The notes below the pieces were generated by a model. It saw nothing but the letters and a program-made list of their open reading frames with translations. It searched no databases and was not told the origin of the DNA. A program made the translations under genes and the position numbers. Positions 34,160 to 41,048 of a DNA stretch of 41,049 bases are shown here, in pieces; position 1 is the first letter of the stretch, and the number at the start of each line of letters is the position of its first letter. Source of the DNA: Bacillota bacterium (GTDB lineage: Bacteria > Bacillota > Bacilli > Alicyclobacillales > SLC66); the NCBI GenBank assembly GCA_021846165.1, contig JAJZCL010000002.1, forward strand, positions 1 through 41,049, given 5' to 3'.

Positions 34160-34439
34160 TGTTGCTGTTTTCTCCTTTCGGCTGAAGAATGTTTAAGATA
34201 CTTTCGAACTGGTCGCGGATGGCATTCTGGGCTTCAAGTTGCTGCGTCCGCAATTTTTCGAGTTGAGCAATATACTGCTCGGTTCCTTGTTGAGTCAACT
34301 GTGACGTTAACTGTTGCGCTTCTTTTTGCGCCCAGCTCAACAAGTCCACAGAGTTGGTCACTGATTCTTTGGCCAAATCGAACAACTTGGTGATGTTCCT
34401 CTGCGTTTGCTCAATAAAGTAATCTGTCACTTTTTCCAA
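34149..34439 (-). CDS. phasin-like coiled-coil protein at head of the pha operon
   Basis: This Gln-rich helical protein of about 96 aa (EKVTDYFIEQTQRNITKL; AQKEAQQLTSQLTQQG) has the amphipathic, repeat-poor character of phasins. TTG at 34439 with GGAGGG 6 nt upstream is the preferred start. The ORF track adds 53 hydrophobic N-terminal codons without a good start, spanning the promoter, so these are probably not translated. It is the first gene of the phasin-phaR-phaB-phaC operon. Confidence 0.65.
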   Translation of the reverse strand: MEKVTDYFIEQTQRNITKLFDLAKESVTNSVDLLSWAQKEAQQLTSQLTQQGTEQYIAQLEKLRTQQLEAQNAIRDQFESILNILQPKGENSNSAN

Positions 34440-34525
34440 ACCCAATCCCTCCAAAATGTTTTTGATCGCGATCACGCTGACCGCCGTAAACCACAAAAAA
34501 ACGATATGCGACAGTTCCCTCTTAT

Positions 34526-34554
34526 AGTATATTACGAATTTTATGAACAAGCAA
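34526..34554 (-). promoter_or_regulatory. promoter of the pha operon
   Basis: On the minus strand TTGCTT (-35) and TATACT (-10) are separated by 17 bp, within an AT-rich stretch about 90 nt before the first pha gene. Confidence 0.5.
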
Positions 34555-34626
34555 AGGAAAGCGAACACAGCGATGTGCGCTACATAATTTGCCAACAAGG
34601 CGTGTCATTGCAGGTTTTGTTTCGCC

Positions 34627-34866
34627 TCATCGATCTTCAACCATCACCGTCATTTTTTTCGTCGCTTCGACAATTCTGTGAACAATGGGATTTCCCCGCT
34701 CCCATTCGCGCCGCAACCACGCCTGCCGCTGTTTTGCAGTCATCGCCAGAACACCCTCCGGCGAATGCGCGACGATCCGCGTCATCCCCAACATGAACTC
34801 ACGTGTGATCAAAGCAGCCACCTCCCAGTCCACGCTATGCAATGACCGCTTGACCACTTGCACCAA
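34627..34866 (-). CDS. hypothetical 79-aa protein of E3
   Basis: This unrecognised, basic, helical ORF (SLHSVDWEVAALITREFM; QRQAWLRREWERGN) lies between the pha promoter and LSR3. Its start (GTG or TTG near 34866) lacks a clear ribosome binding site. It could be a recombination accessory factor or a chance ORF; its compact, charged composition slightly favours a real gene. Confidence 0.4.
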   Translation of the reverse strand: MVQVVKRSLHSVDWEVAALITREFMLGMTRIVAHSPEGVLAMTAKQRQAWLRREWERGNPIVHRIVEATKKMTVMVEDR

Positions 34867-34882
34867 GTCGTCTGTTAAAAAC

Positions 34883-34911
34883 CCATAGTCTGGTGCCGTT
34901 GATCATACACA
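34883..34911 (+). promoter_or_regulatory. sigma-E-like promoter of the E3 recombinase
   Basis: CCATAGT (-35, compare kmATATT) and CATACACA (-10, compare CATACAAT) are separated by exactly 14 bp. The expected start point is about 30 nt before the LSR3 ATG. Sigma-E is the early mother-cell sigma factor and drives spoIVCA, the skin recombinase gene of B. subtilis. Confidence 0.55.
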
Positions 34912-34946
34912 TGAACGACAGAAACGATGTGAGAGGAGGCTTTCGC

Positions 34947-36476
34947 ATGCACTACCCGACCGACCTTCACGATGTGGCCATTTACCTGAGAAAAAGCCGC
35001 CAGGACGCAGAAGCGGAAGCGCGCGGCGAAGGGGAAACCCTCTCCAAGCACAAACGCGCGCTCATGCAGGTCGCAAATCAATACGGCTATGCGATCAGCG
35101 CCGTCTACGAAGAAATCGTTTCCGGAGAACGAATTCTTGAGCGACCACAAATGCAGGCGCTTTTAAATGCCGTGCGAGAAATGCGCTATACAGCGGTTCT
35201 TTGCATGGATATCGATCGACTTGGCCGCGGCAACATGATCGACCAAGGGCTGATCCAGGACGTGTTCAAGAGTTCGGGAACCCTCATCATCACCCCCAGA
35301 AAGGTGTATGATCTGCGCGACGAATTGGATGAGGAATGGTCCGAGTTCGAAGCTTTTTTAGCGCGACGGGAATTGAAGGTGATCAACCGCAGACTGCAAC
35401 GCGGTCGACGCCAAAGTGCCGGCGAAGGCAAGTCCATTAGTGCCAGGCCGCCATATGGATACATGCGGGGGGCAGACTTAAAGCTGTCTCCCCACCCCGA
35501 AACCGCCCCGATTGTTCAGTTGATTTTTCGACTGGCTGCCGAAGGGAACGGCACAGGCGCGATAGCCAATTACCTGTCCGACCACGGCATTCAATCCCCC
35601 ACCGGCATGGACACGTGGTTGCGGTCTACCGTACGTTTTATCCTTCACAACCCCGTGTATCGCGGCCATATCGTGTGGGGACGACTGCGCTACCGCAAAA
35701 CGCCAGGCATTCCAGGTTACCGAAAAGAACGCGCCGAACCTGACGAATGGATTCGCCATCCATACGCCCACGAACCCCTTGTGGATGACGCCGCCTACGC
35801 GCTTTACCTTTCACACAAGAAGACCAACACCCGTTCGTCAACCGACAAAGTACTCGTCAACCCACTCGCCACTTTGATTTACTGCGACCACTGCCGCCGC
35901 GCCATGCGTTTCCAGAAAACGTACAACCGCCGCCACAACCGCCTTGTTTGCACCACCCGCCGCTGCCCCACCCGCAGCGCCAGCTTTGCATGCGTAGAGC
36001 AAAAGATCCTTGAATCGCTAGACCTTTTTCTCAGCGACCTAACCATCGAACCGGAGATGAGGAATTCCCGCGATCATAACGATGACGCACTACAGATCAT
36101 CGAGAAGCAAATCGGCAAATTTAACGAAAAAGTCAATGACATGGCAGACCAACGAGGGCGACTTCACGACCTTTTGGAGCAGGGGGTGTACGACGCAAGT
36201 CAGTTCCGGGAAAGGTATCAGGTACTCGTGAACCGAACTGAGGCGCTGCAAAAACAGCTCGCTGCGGCGCTGGCCGAGCGGGATCATTTCACGAAAACCG
36301 CACCCTGCCGCCAAAACGAGGCCCCCGTCAAGGTGATCGACGCCTACGCTGCAGCGCCGACGGCGAGAGCCAAAAACGACCTGCTCAAATCCATCATCGA
36401 GCGCGTCAGCTACCGCAGGGCGCCAGATTGGCGCAAGCCTGATCAATTCGAGCTTGAGATCTTTCTGCACATTTAG
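34947..36476 (+). CDS. large serine recombinase LSR3 of element E3
   Basis: This 509-aa large serine recombinase of a divergent group has the catalytic motif AIYLRKSRQDAEAE (serine in RKSR), YEEIVSGERILERPQMQ, and DIDRLGRGNMIDQG. The recombinase domain contains ARPPYGYMRGADLK. The zinc ribbon has CDHC and TTRRCPTRSASFAC. A coiled coil (about 395-450) follows. Its N-terminus differs markedly from the RVST type of LSR1, LSR2 and LSR4. ATG at 34947 with GAGAGGAGG 7 nt upstream replaces the ORF track's earlier start. The gene ends 32 bp before the right E3 core. Confidence 0.93.
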   Translation: MHYPTDLHDVAIYLRKSRQDAEAEARGEGETLSKHKRALMQVANQYGYAISAVYEEIVSGERILERPQMQALLNAVREMRYTAVLCMDIDRLGRGNMIDQGLIQDVFKSSGTLIITPRKVYDLRDELDEEWSEFEAFLARRELKVINRRLQRGRRQSAGEGKSISARPPYGYMRGADLKLSPHPETAPIVQLIFRLAAEGNGTGAIANYLSDHGIQSPTGMDTWLRSTVRFILHNPVYRGHIVWGRLRYRKTPGIPGYRKERAEPDEWIRHPYAHEPLVDDAAYALYLSHKKTNTRSSTDKVLVNPLATLIYCDHCRRAMRFQKTYNRRHNRLVCTTRRCPTRSASFACVEQKILESLDLFLSDLTIEPEMRNSRDHNDDALQIIEKQIGKFNEKVNDMADQRGRLHDLLEQGVYDASQFRERYQVLVNRTEALQKQLAAALAERDHFTKTAPCRQNEAPVKVIDAYAAAPTARAKNDLLKSIIERVSYRRAPDWRKPDQFELEIFLHI

Positions 36477-36494
36477 CGCGTGACCGGTGACACG

Positions 36495-36512
36495 ATGCGC
36501 AGCTCTACTGAT
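36495..36512 (+). other. 5' end of the E3 circle-spanning ORF
   Basis: ATG at 36495 reads MRSSTD and then meets a TGA just beyond the core in the integrated state. In the circle it would continue into 26056-26202. It follows LSR3 by 18 nt and has no strong ribosome binding site. Confidence 0.3.
36509..36512. repeat. E3 right core (att site)
   Basis: TGAT is the partner of 26052-26055, placed at the NQ codons of YhbH GEINQ. Confidence 0.7.
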
Positions 36513-36866
36513 TGATCTCCCCGTACCCGAACAGGTTGCACTCCGTCATCAGCGCTTCCACCAGTTGCACGCAGCGCTCGTTGTCAGACGTCAGGTTGTC
36601 GCCGTCAGAAAAGTGGATCGGGTAAATGTTGTATTCCGCGGGGGGGTACTCGCTGTGTACCAGATCGAGCGCCAACTGGTACGCCGAAGAACAGATGGTG
36701 CCCCCGCTCTCGCCTTTCGTGAAAAACTCCTCCTCACTCACTCGCTTAGCCTCGGTGTGGTGCGCGATGAACTCCATCTTTACTGACTGGTACTTACGGC
36801 GCAAAAACCGCGCCATCCAAAAGAAAAACGTACGCGCGATGTACTTCTCAAACGTCCCCATCGATC
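36509..36866 (-). CDS. yhbH: yhbH, fragment 2 of 3 (vWA domain centre)
   Basis: This is the central part of YhbH (about 118 codons): [20 protein letters not shown], then [20 protein letters not shown] and [14 protein letters not shown], ending FGYGEINQ at the E3 core, followed by a TAG inside E3. YhbH (DUF444) is a von Willebrand factor A-like protein made in sporulation. The front end of the fragment is the GATC core of E4 and lacks a start. The ORF track's longer version continues into the E4 recombinase in another frame. Confidence 0.95.
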
Positions 36867-38173
36867 TGCGGAAACGCAAATGAATAAACCACACGCAGCC
36901 CGCGCCCGTCCGCCACGATCTTCTCGACCAGTCGTTGCAACAGGCGGCGCCGCCACCGCTCCCACCGTTTTGCACTCGCAAACACCTGTGCCGCCTCTTC
37001 GTCCCACAGCGCCGCAAGCAAAGTCACCCCGGCCTCATCGCCACACGCCGTACCCCCGACCTCAACGTGCTTGCGCAGGCGATCGATCACCAGTCGTTCG
37101 ACCGTATCCGCAGGCAAACTCGGTTGAGAACACGCCGCCCGCCCTCGTTCGTGGTACGTCCGACAAATGTAGTACCGGTACTCGCGACCGCCCTGCCTGC
37201 GCTTCTGGCAGGTCATTGACCGCCCGCAGCGACCACAGCGCAGCACACCTGTGAGCAAGTGATACGCACGCGGCCCTGCAGGTTGACGCAATCGACGCCG
37301 CGTGCGCTGTTCCGTCGCCGCAGCAAAGTCGGCGTTGCTCACCAGTGCCGGATGAGCGTCCTCCACCACCACCCAGGCGGTGCGCGGATTCGCGGTGCGC
37401 ACCTCTTTTTTCTTGCCGGGAACGTCGCTGTCGTAATCCCGCACGCTTTTGTCCTGACGCCGATTGTACAAAAGAGTGCCCGTATACACCTCGTTTTTCA
37501 GAATGCGTGCCACACCGCTCGCGTACCACGCGCCCCCCGCTTTGGTGGGTATCCGCTCACGATTTAGGCGATCGGCAATTTTACCAGGCCCCACGCCCTC
37601 TTTGACGTACCAGGCAAACACCTTTTGCACAACGCCTGCCCATGCCTCGTCCACCTCCAGTCGCCCCGACGCCCCGACGCGATACCCGAGCGGCGGCGTA
37701 CCGCCTGTAAACCGCCCCGATTTCGCCTTTTCCTTATTGCCAAGACGCACCCGGATGCTGATCTTCTCAGCCTCATACTCGGCAATAGCCGCATGCATCG
37801 TAAAAAGAAAGTTCGAGTTTTCCACATCCGAGTCGTAGTTTTCCTCATACGAAACCACGCGCAGCCCCTTGCTTTGCAGGCGTTCCAACACGTCCAGCGC
37901 TTCGTGCGTGTTGCGGGCAAGGCGCGAGATGCCCTTGAACAGCACCACCCCGAACTTCCCCCGTTCCGCGTCAAAAAGCAATCGTCGCATCGCAGGGCGC
38001 GACCAGATCGAGTACTTTGTCGCCGACACCCCCTCATCCTCATAGACGCAGTCGTCGCGAACGCGCCAGTCCTCTCCTCGCGTGTCCGCGAGTTCACGCA
38101 GCAGCGAAACCTGATGATCGACCGACTCGCCCTGTTTGTCCGTGGAAACGCGCGCATAGATGGCACAGTCCAA
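36848..38173 (-). CDS. large serine recombinase LSR4 of element E4
   Basis: This large serine recombinase of about 441 aa has [14 protein letters not shown] with the serine near residue 10, the long insert before [32 protein letters not shown], a recombinase domain ([14 protein letters not shown]) and a zinc ribbon ([26 protein letters not shown]). TTG at 38173 with AAGGGGGG upstream is the preferred start. The 3' end of the gene runs through the E4 core, so its last codons (DGDV, stop) are yhbH sequence; in an excised circle it would have a longer tail. Confidence 0.92.
   Translation of the reverse strand: MDCAIYARVSTDKQGESVDHQVSLLRELADTRGEDWRVRDDCVYEDEGVSATKYSIWSRPAMRRLLFDAERGKFGVVLFKGISRLARNTHEALDVLERLQSKGLRVVSYEENYDSDVENSNFLFTMHAAIAEYEAEKISIRVRLGNKEKAKSGRFTGGTPPLGYRVGASGRLEVDEAWAGVVQKVFAWYVKEGVGPGKIADRLNRERIPTKAGGAWYASGVARILKNEVYTGTLLYNRRQDKSVRDYDSDVPGKKKEVRTANPRTAWVVVEDAHPALVSNADFAAATEQRTRRRLRQPAGPRAYHLLTGVLRCGRCGRSMTCQKRRQGGREYRYYICRTYHERGRAACSQPSLPADTVERLVIDRLRKHVEVGGTACGDEAGVTLLAALWDEEAAQVFASAKRWERWRRRLLQRLVEKIVADGRGLRVVYSFAFPQIDGDV
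36863..36866. repeat. E4 left core (att site)
   Basis: GATC is shared with 39892-39895 and lies in the S codons of YhbH DTSGSMG. Joining here is in frame. Confidence 0.75.
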
Positions 38174-38192
38174 CCCGTTCCCCCCTTGCAAA

Positions 38193-38219
38193 CAGGCGCC
38201 TTCTGCGAGAAGGCGCCTG
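38193..38219. promoter_or_regulatory. perfect 12-bp-stem hairpin in the LSR4 leader
   Basis: CAGGCGCCTTCT pairs with AGAAGGCGCCTG across a 3-nt loop. It lies between the E4 small ORF and the LSR4 ribosome binding site and is followed on the minus strand by TTTG only. It may be an attenuator, a weak terminator or a protein-binding palindrome. Confidence 0.6.
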
Positions 38220-38233
38220 TCGATATGAACGAA

Positions 38234-38404
38234 TTATATAGGCGGAAGCGGCGATTCGCGCAGCGCTTGTTCGAGTAGCGGCCACATCGCCTCGCAACCG
38301 AATTCTTCCACCAACTCGTAAGCATTCGCTTGCTTTTGCGCGACTCCCTCCCCTGCTGATTGGCCTTGATCGTCAGACGGTTTCTGCTTCAAAACGCGGC
38401 TCAT
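38234..38404 (-). CDS. 56-aa small protein of E4 upstream of LSR4
   Basis: The ORF reads MSRVLKQKPSDDQGQSAGEG at the start and YELVEEFGCEAMWPLLEQAL near the end. It is too short for the ORF track. It lies just upstream of LSR4 in the same direction, separated by the perfect hairpin. It has no recognised domain. Such a small gene beside a serine recombinase could be a directionality factor, but there is no sequence proof. ATG at 38404; the ribosome binding site is weak. Confidence 0.45.
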   Translation of the reverse strand: MSRVLKQKPSDDQGQSAGEGVAQKQANAYELVEEFGCEAMWPLLEQALRESPLPPI

Positions 38405-38518
38405 CTTACACACCCCGCGTGGGAGGCCATTTGGCGGAACTGCCCTCCTTTGTGCAGATGGTTTCGCCTCCTTGCCATGAAGATATGATGAAGAGGAGTT
38501 GACCCATTCTACCCGCCG

Positions 38519-39786
38519 TTAAAAAATCAGAGCGACCGTGACCATCAGGCCAAAGCCAATCACAAGCAGCGACGTTCCCCACACCGTATACTTGTACCAA
38601 CCGCGCATCCGCCACTCTTGCGGCAGCGCCTTCATTTCCAGCGCCAGTAACATCCCCAGCACAATCGGCAGCAGCATCGCGTTCATGACTTCCACATCCA
38701 CCGACAACCGCACCAGATTGATCGAGGCAATCACAAGCACGGCACCCAAAACATGCGTCAGTATGTAGATAAAGTAAAATAACTTCGCGTCCTTCACCTT
38801 GTCGTTGAGGCTGTGCTTCACCCCAAACGCCTCGCCGATGCCCCACGACCCGGCCAGTGAAACGACTATCGACGCGATAAAGCTGGCGCCGAGCATGCCC
38901 ATGCCGAACACGAAATTAGCGCCGATCGAACCAAGAAACGGAATCAAGCCTGTCGCAATCTGCTGAATCGTGTCTAGGGGACGGTGCGGATCGACGCGCC
39001 CGATCGTCGCGGCAGTGGTGACGATCACCGCGATCATGATCACCTGCGTGAGAATCGATCCCCCCATCGTGTCGAGGCGAGAACTCTTCAGGTGCTTGAC
39101 CTGCACCCCTTTTTCAACGACCGCGCCCTGTTGGTAGAAAATCATCCATGGCATGATCACCGCCCCGACATTAGCCGCGAGCATGTACATGTACTGCGGG
39201 TGATGAAGCGGGATGTTCACGAGGCCGCTCCCGACAGCCCCCCATTCCGGTCTGGCGATGATGGCTGCCGGGATAAAAAACAGTTCAAACAAACCCACCG
39301 CGATCCCTATGCGCTCGACACGCTGGTAACTTCCGGTGATGCCAATCGTGACCAACAAAACGGTACTCACCGACACCGTCAGCCAGGTGGGTAAGCCAAA
39401 GAGCGCCCCGACCCCGGCAATCCCGCTAAACTCCGTCACAAGCGCCCCGACAGAAGCCAAAAAAAGCGTCGCCACCGAAAGCGTTGCCCATCCGCGGCCA
39501 AAGCGTTCACGAATCAGTTCCCCGTGCCCTTTCCCGGTCACCGCGCCGAGCCGCACCGTCATTTCCTGTATGAGAAAGAGGATCGGGATGAGGATGAGTT
39601 GCGGCAAGATCATACGGTATCCCCACACGGCGCCCGACTGCGCCGCCGTGATCACGCTGCCCGCGTCAGTGTCCGCCAGCATGACCATCACACCAGGACC
39701 GACCAGTGCCATCCCGAGCATGAACTTGCCCAAAAGCGAGGCTTGCCTTCCTTCCGTCGGATTTTCCAAACGCTTAAACTGAGCCA
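38519..39786 (-). CDS. Nramp-related divalent metal transporter (E4 cargo)
   Basis: This protein of about 422 aa has some 11 membrane helices in the Nramp/LeuT fold. The helix 1 site that is DPGN in Mn/Fe Nramps reads DTDAGSV here, and the helix 6 MPH motif reads MPWMIF. Changes at both metal-site positions are typical of Nramp-related groups with other substrates, such as magnesium or trivalent ions; the true substrate cannot be read here. ATG at 39786 follows GGAAAGGC. It is the only cargo gene of E4 and would lie behind LSR4 in the excised circle. Confidence 0.85.
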
Positions 39787-39891
39787 TTCTCAAAGCCTTT
39801 CCGATCTCGTTTATGTTTTAATAAGAACAAATTTAAGTATGGAAGTCAAACTCAAAATGTTCCCCTGATGGTTCGTTTGTGTCTTTGCGGG

Positions 39892-39895
39892 GATC
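39892..39895. repeat. E4 right core (att site)
   Basis: GATC is the partner of 36863-36866, in the GS codons of DTSGS at the end of yhbH fragment 1. Confidence 0.75.
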
Positions 39896-40544
39896 CGGAC
39901 GTATCCATCATCGCGATGACCACCGCTTGCGAGTGCGGTTGCTCCATATCCTGCCATGTTTTGTAGCGCAGATCCTCGGTACGGATGGGGCTGGTTTTGC
40001 CTTTGCCGGAAAGCGCGTTGCGCTTCATCGCTTCCAACAAAGTGCGCTTCTTCTCAATGTTGCCCTGCAGCCCCGTCTTGCGGACATCCCTGAATTCGAC
40101 ATCCGGCGAAGTCACGTTGTCGGGCTTTTTTTCTTCCAAATTCGGAAACTCCCAATCGGCAAACAGCACCTCCGCGATCTCGTCAATCGACACGCCGACC
40201 TCGTAATAATCAAGGCCGGGGCGATCCCCGGCACCACCCGCAGCGTTCCCGTGCGCGTCACTGTCGCGGCCAAGTACGTCTCCTGCCTTCGATCCGCCCT
40301 GTCCCTGACCCGCGTGTTGGCCTTTGTCGAAATTAAATCGAAAATGATACTCTTCAAGGGAGCGAATCGGAATTTTGACGATGTTGTGCCCGTCCGTCAT
40401 GATCAGTCCCTCTTCGCTGATCAAATCGGGCAGGTTTTGCCGAATGGCCTCCTTCACTTTTTCGTGGTGCCGCGCTTGATCTTGCTGCCCCTTACGGTGC
40501 AGCGACCAATCGTCCTGACTGAGTGTGAAACGAGGCGTTGTCAT
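39892..40544 (-). CDS. yhbH: yhbH, fragment 1 of 3 (N-terminal part)
   Basis: This is the first 217 codons or so of YhbH (DUF444). FTLSQDDWSLHRKGQQDQ, IVKIPIRSLEEYHFRFN and LRYKTWQDMEQPHSQAVVIA match the family, ending at MMDTSGS. Past the core the frame continues as foreign PQRHKRTIRGTF and stops. ATG at 40544 lies 15 nt after the prkA stop and follows GAGGGAAACGCC, so prkA-yhbH-spoVR is one operon. Complete YhbH would be 388 aa, near the usual length. Confidence 0.95.
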
Positions 40545-40558
40545 GGCGTTTCCCTCCT

Positions 40559-40945
40559 TCAGCGGTTCAGCAGACTGCCCGTGTACTGCAAAAGTTCATT
40601 CGCGCACACCGCGCAGTACCCGTGATCGTCAATCAAACGCTTGCTTACTTCGTTCAGTTTTTTGAGCTGGTTCTGATCGGGCGTCTTGGAGGACGTGGTG
40701 ATCTTCACAACATCCTTCAGGTCGGCAAACAGCTTCTTCTCGATCGCTTCTTTCAACCGCTCGTGTGACTGGTAATCAAAGCGCTTGCCACGCCTTGCGT
40801 AAGTGGAAATGCGAATGAGGATCTCCTCGCGAAACGGGCGCTTGGCGTTTTCGGAGATGCCAATCTGTTCTTCGATCGAACGCATCAGCCGCTCGTCAGG
40901 ATCAATCTCGTCTCCCGTTACTGGATCTTTGAGTTTATTCCAGTT
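40559..40945 (-). CDS. prkA: prkA, C-terminal fragment
   Basis: These are the last 128 codons of the serine protein kinase/AAA protein PrkA: NWNKLKDPVTGDEIDPDERL, SIEEQIGISENAKRPFREE, then KKLFADLKDVVKITTSSKTP and YTGSLLNR at the end. The ORF track begins at an internal Met (40885), but the PrkA-like frame is open to about 40955. Upstream of NWNK the minus strand switches to an unrelated FlhB-like gene, so the rest of prkA (some 500 codons) must lie beyond an inserted element. It is first in the prkA-yhbH-spoVR operon. Confidence 0.88.
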   Translation of the reverse strand, partial: NWNKLKDPVTGDEIDPDERLMRSIEEQIGISENAKRPFREEILIRISTYARRGKRFDYQSHERLKEAIEKKLFADLKDVVKITTSSKTPDQNQLKKLNEVSKRLIDDHGYCAVCANELLQYTGSLLNR

Positions 40946-41048
40946 TCCCGTACCGGTTCACGCGGTAAACAAACGCCAGTACCTCCGCCACCGCCTCGTA
41001 CCACTCACGCGGGATCACCTGTTCCACTTCGAGCTTCATGAGCGCGTT
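40935..41048 (-). CDS. FlhB C-terminal-domain (YlqH-like) protein, partial (E5 cargo)
   Basis: The last 37 codons are in the window; the gene continues beyond it. NALMKLEVEQVIPREWYEAV then AEVLAFVYRVNRYGKLE matches the end of the FlhB cytoplasmic domain, as in the small stand-alone protein YlqH. Its stop lies inside prkA sequence, so its 3' end spans the element junction, like LSR4 in E4. In other Bacilli ylqH sits far from prkA, near rnhB, which supports its being cargo. Confidence 0.7.
   Translation of the reverse strand, partial: NALMKLEVEQVIPREWYEAVAEVLAFVYRVNRYGKLE

Larger units (their letters stand above)
26052..36512. mobile_element. E3: yhbH-intervening serine recombinase element, 10.5 kb
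   Basis: The element separates yhbH fragments 2 and 3 and is bounded by TGAT. Removing 10457 bp restores [13 protein letters not shown] in frame. It carries LSR3 at its right end and a large metabolic cargo: a FolC-family ligase, a class B PBP, and a PHA synthesis set of seven genes. No phage structural, replication or conjugation genes are present. It is the largest complete element in the window. Confidence 0.92.
36863..39895. mobile_element. E4: yhbH-intervening serine recombinase element, 3.0 kb
   Basis: The element separates yhbH fragments 1 and 2. Joining at GATC removes 3029 bp and restores [14 protein letters not shown], the metal-binding motif of the vWA domain. It contains LSR4, a 56-aa small ORF, a perfect hairpin and an Nramp-related transporter. 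It is like E1 in size and plan (recombinase plus one transporter) but not in sequence. Confidence 0.92.

Noticed and set aside
34440-34598. Membrane-spanning N-terminus of the 149-aa ORF before phaR
   Set aside because: The hydrophobic stretch has no good start and overlaps the pha promoter; a TTG with GGAGGG at 34439 gives a compact phasin-like protein.
15726-36512. The elements as prophages
   Set aside because: No capsid, tail, terminase, portal, lysis or replication genes were found; the cargo is metabolic and transport genes.
26052-36517. A longer 6-bp shared core (ATTGAT) for element E3
   Set aside because: ATTGAT occurs at both ends, but joining through it puts the YhbH tail out of frame (EINITAHPH then stop). 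The TGAT alignment two repeats along restores EINQYNR and the family sequence.
36505-37017. The 170-aa ORF of the track as one protein
   Set aside because: Only the part from the GATC core to 36509 is YhbH. The rest is the LSR4 gene in another frame.
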